Shown here: positions 1 through 6,744 of the stretch, piece by piece | Layout: every line of letters starts with the position of its first letter | Numbering within the stretch: the stretch's first letter is position 1 | Assembly: GCA_041946675.1 (NCBI GenBank) | Contig: JBHGAU010000089.1 | Span: 1 to 9,459 of the forward strand | Direction of reading: 5' to 3' | Length of the DNA: 9,459 nt | Source: CAWBKV01 sp041946675 | Lineage (GTDB): Archaea > Halobacteriota > Methanosarcinia > Methanotrichales > Methanotrichaceae | Position numbers and translations under genes: made by a program | Notes under the pieces: generated by a model | The model's database searches: none | Seen by the model: the letters and a program-made list of their open reading frames with translations, nothing else | What the model was told of the DNA's origin: nothing

Positions 1-60
1 GTCAATTTGGATGCGGTCAATTTGGATGCGGTCAATTTGGATGCGATCAATTTGGATGCC
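1..60. repeat. Tandem 15-bp repeat, four units, at window edge
   Basis: The unit GTCAATTTGGATGCG occurs three times exactly, then a fourth time with its first base changed to A and its last to C. The array may continue upstream of the window. In frame 1 each unit reads Val/Ile-Asn-Leu-Asp-Ala, which fits the pentapeptide-repeat consensus (small residue, Asn/Asp, Leu, X, X). Near identity at the DNA level points to recent unit duplication. Confidence 0.9.
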
Positions 61-309
61 GGTCAACAATTCACCATCATTTCCGGAACTGCCGCTCGGC
101 TCATAGATTGTTCCATTATGGAAGAATGCGAAAGCTATTTTAACCTGAACCTTGAAGGCGCTACCTATCTAAATAGGCGGCGAATGGGCGTAGGTCAAAC
201 CTCCTTTAGGTTATCAATAGTTCTTCTTATGCCTGCGCTCCGCTCTAGCCTTTCAGGATATACCAGTTCAACTGCTAATTTCGACAACAAAGTTAATATT
301 TTAGTATAG
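1..309 (+). CDS. Possible 3' end of a pentapeptide-repeat protein (partial)
   Basis: Frame 1 is open from the left edge to a TAG at 307-309, so a gene could enter from outside. Its first 20 residues are four VNLDA-type pentapeptides. A later stretch, around residues 45-55 (NLNLEGATYLN), also has an N-L-x-G-A rhythm. Pentapeptide-repeat proteins fold as right-handed beta helices with varied roles, so no specific function follows. The last roughly 45 residues show no recognisable pattern and no membrane segment or motif. The frame could equally be chance readthrough of a non-coding minisatellite, or a decayed gene end. An ATG at 7 exists but lies inside the repeat with no ribosome site, so a start there is unlikely. 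If this frame is not coding, 1-460 holds no gene that I can see. Confidence 0.3.
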   Translation, partial: VNLDAVNLDAVNLDAINLDAGQQFTIISGTAARLIDCSIMEECESYFNLNLEGATYLNRRRMGVGQTSFRLSIVLLMPALRSSLSGYTSSTANFDNKVNILV

Positions 310-460
310 TAAATGGTACTGTGGCCAGCAACCTATGGCAAAAGCCTCGTTTTTAATTCACCCGGGTCTTCCTGGCTGGTTGGAAGGCCCATGAACCCTT
401 TAAGGGCCATATGTTATGTTCTGAGGCATCCCACGCTCAAATAAGGATGATCTTCAGATC

Positions 461-1117
461 TCAGATCGCCTTCTGAAATATCGCCTCGATCTCAGAACGC
501 ATCATATCTTTTCCTTCTATCCGCATCATCCATCGACGTAATTGAACCGATAACGGTTTCAGGCCAGAAAAAAGCTCCGCGATTTCATCTTCTGTAAAGT
601 AGTGGGTGATCATACCCCTGCCGCGTCTGAACGTCCGCAGCTCGACCACTTCCCCTTTGCCGGATCTCATATCCTCTGCTTCGAACTCTCTTAGGAATAG
701 CTTGCCTTCATTTCGCAATACTCGCATAGCTTCGGCGGCTGCGCTCTCCCGATCGGACTGAAGAAGATGGCCTGTAACGTGAAATGCGAATATAGCATCG
801 AATGATCCTTCTTGAAACGGCAGGCGGCGTACATCGGCCAAGAGAAGAGAAGCATCGGGTGCGGCTTTGCAGCTCAGCCGCAAAGCTTCTGCCGAGGTAT
901 CGAGGGCTGCTATCCTCCAGCCCCTGCCAGCCATTGCAGAAAGCGTTTTGCCGTCGCCGCATCCGAGCTCAAGCACTGCTGAGCCTTCCGGCAAATTTGG
1001 AAGACCCTTTGTGGTGCTGCCCCATAGCCGGCCACGCCCGCGATAGTCTCTCTCCCATGCACCCAAGCTGATGTCCACGTATTTTGATCGGATTATTATG
1101 AAATAATCCTTTGGCAA
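461..1117 (-). CDS. Class I SAM-dependent methyltransferase
   Basis: Predicted cytosolic methyltransferase that uses S-adenosylmethionine; the methyl acceptor is unknown. The 218-residue protein has the Rossmann motifs in order: motif I VLELGCGDGK at about 48-57, the acidic ribose-contact motif ALDTS at 71-75, motif III DVRRLPF at 95-101 and motif IV near FAFHVTGHL at 110-118. The C-terminal part (HYFTEDEIAELF, about 172-183) is usual in Methyltransf_11-type enzymes. The listed start is a TTG two bases after the stop of the upstream 45-residue gene, which suggests coupled translation. A GTG at 1076-1078 (Val14) is a real alternative, because the typical N-terminal WERDYRGRGRLWG region begins after it. 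Neither start has a strong ribosome site. Class assignment is secure; the biological substrate is not. Confidence 0.85.
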   Translation of the reverse strand: MPKDYFIIIRSKYVDISLGAWERDYRGRGRLWGSTTKGLPNLPEGSAVLELGCGDGKTLSAMAGRGWRIAALDTSAEALRLSCKAAPDASLLLADVRRLPFQEGSFDAIFAFHVTGHLLQSDRESAAAEAMRVLRNEGKLFLREFEAEDMRSGKGEVVELRTFRRGRGMITHYFTEDEIAELFSGLKPLSVQLRRWMMRIEGKDMMRSEIEAIFQKAI

Positions 1118-1119
1118 GC

Positions 1120-1257
1120 TTACTTGATCTTCTTCTCAAGCTTCTTGAGCTTCTTTTGGGCAGATTTGCTGCCCGCAGCTGCCTCCTTCGCAAGCTCCTC
1201 TGCCTTGGCCTTCTTTATTTTGTTCAGCTTCTCCAGCTGTTTCTTACTCACCGGCAT
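1120..1257 (-). CDS. Small lysine-rich helical protein, 45 aa
   Basis: I do not recognise this protein. It starts MPVSKKQLEKLNKIKKAKAE and ends LEKKIK before TAA. It has 16 lysines in 45 residues, many Glu, Leu and Ala, and only one aromatic-free, cysteine-free chain, so it is very basic and probably forms one or two amphipathic helices broken by an AGSKS segment. Three points argue that it is real: an ATG preceded by GGTGAT at a normal distance, a match to the archaeal anti-Shine-Dalgarno; a stop two bases before the next gene's start; and same-strand placement with the methyltransferase. It could bind nucleic acid, the ribosome or the methyltransferase, or be a substrate; that is speculation. 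A biased composition could also arise by chance, so the call stays moderate. Confidence 0.6.
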   Translation of the reverse strand: MPVSKKQLEKLNKIKKAKAEELAKEAAAGSKSAQKKLKKLEKKIK

Positions 1258-1345
1258 TTAATCACCACTCTATGCATTTGGCTAATTCTCTTAAGCTTTT
1301 TTCTGTCCTGAAAATCAATACATCGAATGCTGCGGTTTTCCAGAG

Positions 1346-1353
1346 TTAAATTT
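1346..1353 (+). promoter_or_regulatory. Candidate TATA box for the ADP-ribosylglycohydrolase gene
   Basis: TTAAATTT lies in the 1258-1411 divergent gap. A transcript would start roughly 25 bases downstream, near 1375, giving a leader of about 25-37 bases. There is no clear BRE, so this is weak. Confidence 0.25.
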
Positions 1354-1411
1354 CGAGCGATCCCACTACCGATCCAATGGTTATTAGTCTCATGATGCCA
1401 TGTACATATTT

Positions 1412-2362
1412 ATGGATATTCTGGACAGGTTTAGAGGCTGCCTTTTGGGACTAGCTGTTGGCGATGCTCTCGGGATGCCAGTCGAAGGCTACACCTCTGG
1501 GGAGATAAAAAAGAAGTTTGGCCCGGTTATTGATATGATGCCTGCCCAGGAAGGCCATTTCCATGCCGGTCTCAAGGCAGGCCAGTATACGGATGATACT
1601 TTGGAGACATTGCTCCTGGCCGAGTCCATGATAGAATCATCAGGCTTCTCGGCTGTTAGATTCTCAGAAAAATTGAGAGCCTGGGGCAGTGCCTGGTCTC
1701 TGGATGAGAACGCCAGCAGAGGGGCGGGCTTAGCTACAAAATCATCAGTCGAGAGAATGATCGCGGGCACCTCCTGGAAGGAATCCGGCGCCATGATACC
1801 GACATGCGGCTCAGCCATGAGAGCTGCACCGATAGGCCTCGTCTATCGCTGCGATCTGAGCTTAGTCGGCAGATATGCAGATCTTCAGTCTCTGCCAACA
1901 CATTGCGGTTCAGCAGCGAGGGCTGGAAGCATAGCCGTAGCAGTAGCGATAGCCCTCTATGCTGGCGGCTTTGCCAAAGAGACTGGCTTACATACCGCCT
2001 GTGATATCGCTCGAAAAATGGATGAAGGATTTGCGGATCGCCTGGCCTGGATCGAATCTCTTCTAGATATTGAATCCTCAAAGGCACTGGCAGCGATCGG
2101 CAACTCGCCGGAAGTCTCTGAGACTGTGCCTGCAGCATTCTACTGCTTCCTCAAGTTCGACCCCGAGGAGGCGCTGATCACAGCAGCAAGTAACGGCGGC
2201 GATACAGATTCTATAGCATCCATTGCTGGCTCCCTCTTTGGTGCATCGCGAGGGTCTTCCTGGATTCCTGAGCGTTGGCTGATGCGTCTTGAGAACAGGG
2301 ATCGCATAGAAAAGGCTGCGGATGGTCTGGCACGCTTGAGTTCCGTCCTGTGCGGCTGCTGA
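1412..2362 (+). CDS. ADP-ribosylglycohydrolase (DraG/ARH family)
   Basis: Predicted metal-dependent hydrolase that removes ADP-ribose from modified proteins or cleaves related ADP-ribosyl compounds. Numbering from the ATG at 1412 (316 residues, normal for the family): RFRGCLLGLAVGDALG at about 7-21, metal-site TDDT at 60-63, CGSAMRAAPIG at about 132-142, the THCGSAARAGSIAVAVAIA helix at about 163-181, and the second metal motif GGDTDS at 262-267 with Asp264 and Asp266. An in-frame ATG at 1400 would add MYIF; I prefer 1412 because family members usually begin a few residues before the DRFRG motif. Neither ATG has a Shine-Dalgarno, so the message may be leaderless or short-leadered. No ADP-ribosyltransferase or nitrogenase gene is in the window, so the target is unknown. 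It converges with the GlmU-like gene 119 bp away. Confidence 0.9.
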   Translation: MDILDRFRGCLLGLAVGDALGMPVEGYTSGEIKKKFGPVIDMMPAQEGHFHAGLKAGQYTDDTLETLLLAESMIESSGFSAVRFSEKLRAWGSAWSLDENASRGAGLATKSSVERMIAGTSWKESGAMIPTCGSAMRAAPIGLVYRCDLSLVGRYADLQSLPTHCGSAARAGSIAVAVAIALYAGGFAKETGLHTACDIARKMDEGFADRLAWIESLLDIESSKALAAIGNSPEVSETVPAAFYCFLKFDPEEALITAASNGGDTDSIASIAGSLFGASRGSSWIPERWLMRLENRDRIEKAADGLARLSSVLCGC

Positions 2363-2481
2363 GGCAAGTGATTTCAAGATAGGGTCTATCAGGATCTTCA
2401 AACACCGAGGTCAACTATGCACCTCTCTAATTCGAACGATGTGTATCATAGGCTGCCGAATATCTTTTTAACGTCATGTTA

Positions 2482-3693
2482 CTATACATACACTTTCCCG
2501 GATACAAATCCTTTTAAGACTGCAGCAGGCAGTCCTCTGAAGCCTGATTCTATAACAGTTCCAGGATAGATGGTCGTATGGATACCTGTCTTGACGCTAT
2601 CGCCCATTATCGCTCCAAGCTTTCTCCTGCCGCTATCCATCCTTTCGCCTTTTATGAACGATCTGATATTTCTTTTGTCATGCCGCAGATTTGAGCAGAT
2701 TGTGCCCGCGCCGAGGTTGGAATCAGAACCAATTATGGAGTCGCCCACGTAGGAGAGGTGGCCTATCTTGGTTCCGTCCATGATGGTGCTGTTTTTAATT
2801 TCGACGGCATTGCCTATCCTGACTTTGTTGCCGATGCATGTGGATGGCCGGACATAGCAATTGGGACCGATATCGCACTCTTTTCCGATGATAACAGGGC
2901 CGGTGATATAAGCACCTGATCTGATAATAGTACCCTTGCCGATAGATATATTCCCGTTCAACGTGGCTCCAGGTTCTATCACGCCTTCGATTTTGGGTTC
3001 AATATTCTTGAGCAATGCTTCATTCGCAGTCAGGATATCCCAGGGCCTGCCGATCTCCATCCATTCTTTCAGCTCGACAATCCTGATCCTCTCCTTCTGG
3101 GCCAAGATATTCAATGCATCAGTAAGCTCGTATTCACCGCGCTCTGATAGAGCAATCTGGCTGAGGCAATCAAAAATGCTTCTATTGAATAGGTATATGC
3201 CAGCATTTGCCAGGCTGGACGGCGGACTTGGGCTCTTTTCGATAACGGATTTCATGTATCCGTTCTCTTCGAGAAACACGCCGTATCGCTTGGGGTCGGA
3301 CACCTGCCTTGCGGCAACGGACTCTTCATCTGACAAGATCATGATCCTAAGCGATTCTGTGTCTGGAAGGATATCCCCGTTCAAGACTAAGAATCGATCA
3401 GAAGCATAGGCTTTTGCTGCCAGCAGGGCATCCCCTGTGCCCATTTGCTTCTCTTGGACAGCGTATTCTATCTTGATACCTAATGAGTTGCCATCTTGGA
3501 AGTGAGATTTTACAAAATCAGCGCCATATCCTATTACCAATACTATATTGTCTGCGCCAGCCTTGTGTGCTCTTGTTATTATATGCTCTAAAAGCGGCCT
3601 GCCTGCAATAGGCAGCATCACCTTTGGCAGCTTCGAGGTAAGCGGCCTCATCCTGCTGCCTTCGCCAGCGGCAAGAACTATCGCCTGCATCAT
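2482..3693 (-). CDS. glmU: Bifunctional sugar-1-phosphate nucleotidylyltransferase/acetyltransferase, archaeal GlmU type
   Basis: Likely makes UDP-N-acetylglucosamine or a related nucleotide sugar for glycans, by acetylating glucosamine 1-phosphate and transferring a nucleotide. The 403-residue length matches archaeal GlmU-like proteins. The N-terminal nucleotidyltransferase domain shows LAAGEGSRMRPLT (about 7-19) with the following KLPKVMLP, the GTGDAL substrate loop at 85-90, and metal-binding NGD at 105-107. From about 235 to the end there is a left-handed beta helix of hexapeptides (GATLNG, IGKGTI, IGPNCY, VRIGNA). Within it HLSYVGDSIIG and LGAGTICSN (His312, Tyr315, Asn335) resemble the acetyltransferase site of the Sulfolobus ST0452 enzyme. 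Two adjacent ATGs (3693 and 3690) are possible starts; the ribosome site is weak. Other sugar-nucleotide pyrophosphorylase activities are possible, as archaeal members are often broad in substrate. Confidence 0.85.
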   Translation of the reverse strand: MMQAIVLAAGEGSRMRPLTSKLPKVMLPIAGRPLLEHIITRAHKAGADNIVLVIGYGADFVKSHFQDGNSLGIKIEYAVQEKQMGTGDALLAAKAYASDRFLVLNGDILPDTESLRIMILSDEESVAARQVSDPKRYGVFLEENGYMKSVIEKSPSPPSSLANAGIYLFNRSIFDCLSQIALSERGEYELTDALNILAQKERIRIVELKEWMEIGRPWDILTANEALLKNIEPKIEGVIEPGATLNGNISIGKGTIIRSGAYITGPVIIGKECDIGPNCYVRPSTCIGNKVRIGNAVEIKNSTIMDGTKIGHLSYVGDSIIGSDSNLGAGTICSNLRHDKRNIRSFIKGERMDSGRRKLGAIMGDSVKTGIHTTIYPGTVIESGFRGLPAAVLKGFVSGKVYV

Positions 3694-3718
3694 GATCGCT
3701 ATTGACTAACTCCGGGCA

Positions 3719-3730
3719 GGATAAAAATCC
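3719..3730 (+). promoter_or_regulatory. Candidate TATA/operator GGATAAAAATCC
   Basis: In the short divergent gap between the GlmU-like and winged-helix genes, the A-rich element is flanked by inverted arms GGAT and ATCC around AAAA. It lies about 45-55 bases before the likely plus-strand start, where a TATA box would fall. An AT-rich palindrome here could also be an autoregulatory site. The arms are only four bases, so it is weak. Confidence 0.3.
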
Positions 3731-3774
3731 TTTGCAACTAAAGCGAAAGAGCTATAGTGTTATTTGCCCTTCCT

Positions 3775-4398
3775 ATGTGCATGTTGGATGAGTTCAAACG
3801 CTACTGCTCACTTCAGAGAGATCAGAAACCGTTGGCTCATTTGCTCATTTATATGAAGCGCAGAGGAAGCTGGACGCAGCTTAACCAGATCTGGAAGGAT
3901 CTTGGTCCGTCGGGCGGCGGTCCCTTCTGGAATCAGACCACTCTGATAAACAAGCTCGATAAGCTTGAGCGGCTGGGCATTGTGGCGATGGAGCGCAGAG
4001 TTCTGCCGTCGTCCCGGTCGCAAGTCAAAAAGAAGACGAACACGTTCTACAGGCTCGATCCGGCATCACCCATCTTTGCACATATCTATTCAATGCTTAA
4101 AATCTACAAAGAGGAGCCTGACAGATATTCCTCAGAGCTTATAGACCGGCCTCTGGACAGCTTGTTCGAAACCGCATCTAAATCAGACCACGGGGATACG
4201 GCTGTTGAGAGAGAGCTTGAAGTAGCCATGGAGCTGATTGGAGAAGTCTTCAATATCGGCAGCAGTGAAGTCAGGAAGATGGTGAAGGAGCGAATGGTCG
4301 GAAGAGGCATGATAAAAGAGACGAAGAGGGATGAAAAGAGCAGCCAAAAGGCGGCAAAGACTAAAAAGCAGAAGATTGAGGTGCCGGAAAGCCAATAG
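3775..4398 (+). CDS. Putative winged-helix DNA-binding protein with basic C-terminal tail
   Basis: I do not recognise a named family. From the ATG at 3775 the protein has 207 residues. Residues about 15-95 look like a winged helix: a helical LAHLLIYMKRRGSWTQLNQIWK segment, then FWNQTTLINKLDKLERLGIV like a recognition helix followed by VAMERRVLP and KKKTNTFYRLD as the wing. Such 'clean up and replace' layouts are common in archaeal transcription regulators. A second helical stretch covers about 145-182. The last 25 or so residues (after MIKETKR) are lysine-rich and probably disordered. Starts at GTG 3757 and ATG 3781 are alternatives; none has a clear ribosome site. There is no transmembrane segment and no cysteine cluster. 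It is divergent from the GlmU-like gene and convergent with the oxidoreductase gene (32-bp gap). DNA binding is inferred from pattern only. Confidence 0.65.
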   Translation: MCMLDEFKRYCSLQRDQKPLAHLLIYMKRRGSWTQLNQIWKDLGPSGGGPFWNQTTLINKLDKLERLGIVAMERRVLPSSRSQVKKKTNTFYRLDPASPIFAHIYSMLKIYKEEPDRYSSELIDRPLDSLFETASKSDHGDTAVERELEVAMELIGEVFNIGSSEVRKMVKERMVGRGMIKETKRDEKSSQKAAKTKKQKIEVPESQ

Positions 4399-4430
4399 GC
4401 CAAAGTGTAAGGGCGAAGTCCAAAGACGCC

Positions 4431-6167
4431 TCAAGCCCATCCTCTCTTTTTCCTGTACATCTGGAGCATCTCCTCGACGGTCTCAGGGCTGATCTTGCCC
4501 ATTGTTGAAATGGTTTCATAGAACCTTCGGGGAACTCTTGTGTTGGTCAGATCGAAGCCTTCACGGGTCTTGAATTTATACTTCTCGTCGAATATCCTCT
4601 TGCCCAGATCCTGGAGATCTTCCTTAGTTTTGACTATACCGACTGCAGAAAGAGCCTCGATGATATTATCCTCAGTATATACACCCCTTGCAAACAGGCA
4701 CCCTACAAGTGAGTTGAACACGCCTCTGGAGTTATCCTCCTTGATGATCTCATCGACCATCTTCTCGGGATCGAGCTGCTTTTTGGCAGCCTTCTGGTCT
4801 ATGCTATAGCCGGCATTATCCAAGTGCGAATGGCGGACTCCGACGATCTGGCCCACGATGGATGCAGGACCGGTATGGTAGCCGGAGACCTCGTTTCCTC
4901 CAAGAGCCATTGCGAAATCCTGGCCGCCATACTTTTTCGATGCATATTCTACACCTCTAGCAAGTGCCGCATAGAATTCATTTGGTGCCTTGACGATATT
5001 CTCCAGAGCCTTCTTATAGCTCTTCACGTTGTCCCACTGCAAGGGCACACCGAGCGTTTCCTGGGGAGTTATGATATCCCGCTCATATGCCTCAGTTGCC
5101 CAACTGAGGACTACGCCTGCGGACATGACATCGAGCCCCATCCGCTCACAGACATCTATAAGCTCAAGGACGCCTTCGGCTTTGGTTATTCCCAGATTTG
5201 ATCCTATGGAGTATATCGGCTCGTAGTCGTAAGAGACCTTCCTGACCTCGAACTCGTGATGAGGCGAGAATGCAGTTTTAAGAGTGGCGATATGCACACA
5301 GCCGATGGGGCATCCTGCGCATGAAAGCCTTCTGAACAGGTAGTTATCTGCAAACATCTCGCCGCTGATCTTCTCAGCCTCAGGGAATGAGGAGAGCTGG
5401 AAGTTCTTTGTCGGCAGACCCTTGAGCCAGTTCAGGACGCTGATGTTTACCGAAGTGCCGATGTCGTGGTACTTCTCCATTACATCCGTCTGGACGGTTA
5501 TGCGGTACAGTTTGTTGTAGACCTCTCTATACTTTCTCGGGTCCGGGACTGCGACATCCTCAGTTCCAGAGATCACCAAAGCCTTGAGATTCTTTGAGCC
5601 GAAAACCGCGCCCAAGCCCAATCTTCCGAAATGCCTGTAAGTATCCACAACCAAGCCGGCATATCTGACAAGGTTCTCTCCTGCAGGTCCAATTCTAATT
5701 ATGCTTCTGCGGCCAACGCCGGGCTCATGCTCGCGGATAATCGCGCCGACGGTCTGAGTCTCTATTCCCCATATGGATGTTGCATCCTTGATCTTCACAT
5801 CGGCATCATTAATGGATATGTAGCAAGGGCTGTCAGCCTTATTCCGTATAACTATCGCCTCATGTCCGGCGAACCTCATTGCCAGCGGGAATCTGCCGCC
5901 TGCATACGACTCTCCCAGCTCTCCAGTCAGCGGCGATTTGAACATCGCTACTCCCTTTGTAGCTACAGGGAAAAGGCCGTTCAAAGGGCCGATTGCGAAG
6001 ATCACAGGGGCTTCGGGGGAGAGAGGATCTACGCCGGCAGGGCACTCCTCCATCAGAAGAGCTGTGCCGACGCCGGTTCCGCCCATCCATTTATCGAAGA
6101 TATCATCCCTCTCTTCGACCCAGGACTCTCTCTTTGCGAGATCGATGTATAGAACCTTCCTTAGCAT
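4431..6167 (-). CDS. Aldehyde:ferredoxin oxidoreductase family protein (tungsten/molybdopterin), catalytic subunit
   Basis: Cytosolic enzyme that interconverts an aldehyde and a carboxylic acid with low-potential electrons, using a bis-pterin tungsten or molybdenum centre and one [4Fe-4S] cluster. The 578-residue length is a little below the roughly 600 usual for the family. The cluster ligands are plain: Cys283, Cys286 and Cys290 in CAGCPIGC, and Cys490 in LVGC. N-terminal VLYIDL, GGTGVG (29-34), GPLNG (60-64) and SPLTGELGESYAGG (78-91) are family landmarks. The pterin motifs deviate from DxxGL(C/D): ERMGLD at 341-346 and NSLVGC at 485-490. The ATG overlaps the ferredoxin stop by one base and follows a strong Shine-Dalgarno, so the two are co-translated. 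It most resembles two-subunit members such as Pyrococcus WOR5 with its small subunit. The substrate cannot be assigned. Confidence 0.9.
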   Translation of the reverse strand: MLRKVLYIDLAKRESWVEERDDIFDKWMGGTGVGTALLMEECPAGVDPLSPEAPVIFAIGPLNGLFPVATKGVAMFKSPLTGELGESYAGGRFPLAMRFAGHEAIVIRNKADSPCYISINDADVKIKDATSIWGIETQTVGAIIREHEPGVGRRSIIRIGPAGENLVRYAGLVVDTYRHFGRLGLGAVFGSKNLKALVISGTEDVAVPDPRKYREVYNKLYRITVQTDVMEKYHDIGTSVNISVLNWLKGLPTKNFQLSSFPEAEKISGEMFADNYLFRRLSCAGCPIGCVHIATLKTAFSPHHEFEVRKVSYDYEPIYSIGSNLGITKAEGVLELIDVCERMGLDVMSAGVVLSWATEAYERDIITPQETLGVPLQWDNVKSYKKALENIVKAPNEFYAALARGVEYASKKYGGQDFAMALGGNEVSGYHTGPASIVGQIVGVRHSHLDNAGYSIDQKAAKKQLDPEKMVDEIIKEDNSRGVFNSLVGCLFARGVYTEDNIIEALSAVGIVKTKEDLQDLGKRIFDEKYKFKTREGFDLTNTRVPRRFYETISTMGKISPETVEEMLQMYRKKRGWA

Positions 6168-6646
6168 CAGGCCGGCACCTCCTCAAGCTCTAGAACACCA
6201 TGAGGACAGAAGGCAACACAAGCACCGCAGTGCATGCATTTTATAGGCTTTTTCCCTTTTCCGAGAGTTATGGCTCCCACAAGACAGGCATCCTCGCATT
6301 TGCCGCAGCCCGTACAGAGATCTTTATGGAAGACAACATTTCCTTCTGGCTTGCGCTCCAATGCTCCAGCAGGGCAGGCTCTGACGCATGGCGGATTTTC
6401 GCAGCCTCTACATACTACTACTACGAAATCGCCCTCGATTCCTCCGCGAGTTAGAATCTTTATCGCGCTGTCCTGGAGGGATGCATGGCCTGTATGTGTC
6501 CTGCTGCATGCGAACATGCATCCCAGGCATCCGATGCACCTTTCGGGGTGAGCCACCTTCAACTTCCGTCTCTTCTTCGGCTTCGGAGCAGGTTTGGGCT
6601 CTGAGGCCAATTTGGTTTCAGTCATTTCAGTAATAACTTCTGGCAT
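6167..6646 (-). CDS. Polyferredoxin-type subunit with four [4Fe-4S] cluster motifs
   Basis: Electron-transfer subunit, 159 residues, expected to pass electrons between the oxidoreductase encoded immediately downstream and ferredoxin or another carrier. Sixteen cysteines fall in four groups: Cys37/40/43/47, Cys79/82/87/91, Cys111/114/117/121 and Cys137/140/143/147. Together they can hold four [4Fe-4S] clusters; the last two groups have the classical CxxCxxCxxxC spacing. The layout resembles small subunits of two-component aldehyde oxidoreductases (WOR5, BamC-like) and HycB-type proteins. Residues about 11-30 form an unusual Lys/Pro-rich leader (EPKPAPKPKKRRK) with no signal peptide. The start is the ATG at 6646, preceded by CTGATC at a suitable distance; Met8 (6625) is a less likely alternative. 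A TATA-like element upstream suggests this gene heads its own transcript. Confidence 0.9.
   Translation of the reverse strand: MPEVITEMTETKLASEPKPAPKPKKRRKLKVAHPERCIGCLGCMFACSRTHTGHASLQDSAIKILTRGGIEGDFVVVVCRGCENPPCVRACPAGALERKPEGNVVFHKDLCTGCGKCEDACLVGAITLGKGKKPIKCMHCGACVAFCPHGVLELEEVPA
6176..6183 (-). promoter_or_regulatory. Strong ribosome-binding site for the oxidoreductase gene
   Basis: On the minus strand AGGAGGTG lies inside the last codons of the ferredoxin gene (Glu-Glu-Val), nine bases or so before the ATG at 6167. It fixes the oxidoreductase start at the TGATG overlap. Confidence 0.8.
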
Positions 6647-6682
6647 CTAAAGATCAGCTATCAAGCTGCCTCATATCAGATG

Positions 6683-6692
6683 ATATTATATT
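6683..6692 (-). promoter_or_regulatory. Candidate TATA box for the ferredoxin-oxidoreductase operon
   Basis: AATATAATAT on the minus strand lies 37-46 bases before the ferredoxin ATG. Transcription would start near 6660 with a leader of roughly 14 bases. It sits after two T-tracts that could end the upstream transcript. Confidence 0.45.
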
Positions 6693-6708
6693 ACAAGTGA
6701 CTAACTAT

Positions 6709-6715
6709 AAAAAAA
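6709..6715 (-). terminator. T7 tract, second candidate terminator after the FBP gene
   Basis: Seven consecutive T on the minus strand, in a TATACTTTTTTTATAG setting, about 30 bases beyond the FBP aldolase/phosphatase stop. Archaeal RNA polymerase can terminate at such tracts without a hairpin. Confidence 0.4.
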
Positions 6716-6737
6716 GTATAGGCCCTGTGAAGGCAAG

Positions 6738-6743
6738 AAAAAA
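6738..6743 (-). terminator. T6 tract directly after the FBP aldolase/phosphatase stop
   Basis: Six consecutive T on the minus strand begin two bases after the TAG stop at 6745-6747. With the T7 tract downstream it makes a plausible oligo-T terminator pair, and no convincing hairpin is visible. Confidence 0.45.
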
Positions 6744-6744
6744 G

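Noticed and set aside
1..60. CRISPR array
   Set aside because: The 15-bp units are directly adjacent with no spacers.
386..408. Hairpin GGCCC...GGGCC as a terminator for the methyltransferase
   Set aside because: The stem is only five pairs with a 13-base loop and no T-tract follows it on the minus strand.
310..460. Possible small gene or RNA in the 151-bp gap
   Set aside because: I see no ribosome site with a sustained frame and no tRNA-like fold.
969..1193. 74-residue minus-strand arginine-rich frame across the small gene and methyltransferase
   Set aside because: It overlaps both better-supported genes in another frame; the 45-residue frame has the ribosome site and fitting gene junction.
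2936..3409. 157-residue plus-strand open frame opposite the GlmU-like gene
   Set aside because: It is fully antisense to a gene with clear catalytic motifs, and its translation shows no recognisable domain.
5631..6152. 173-residue plus-strand open frame opposite the aldehyde oxidoreductase
   Set aside because: It lies wholly within the oxidoreductase coding region, and its composition fits a shadow frame.
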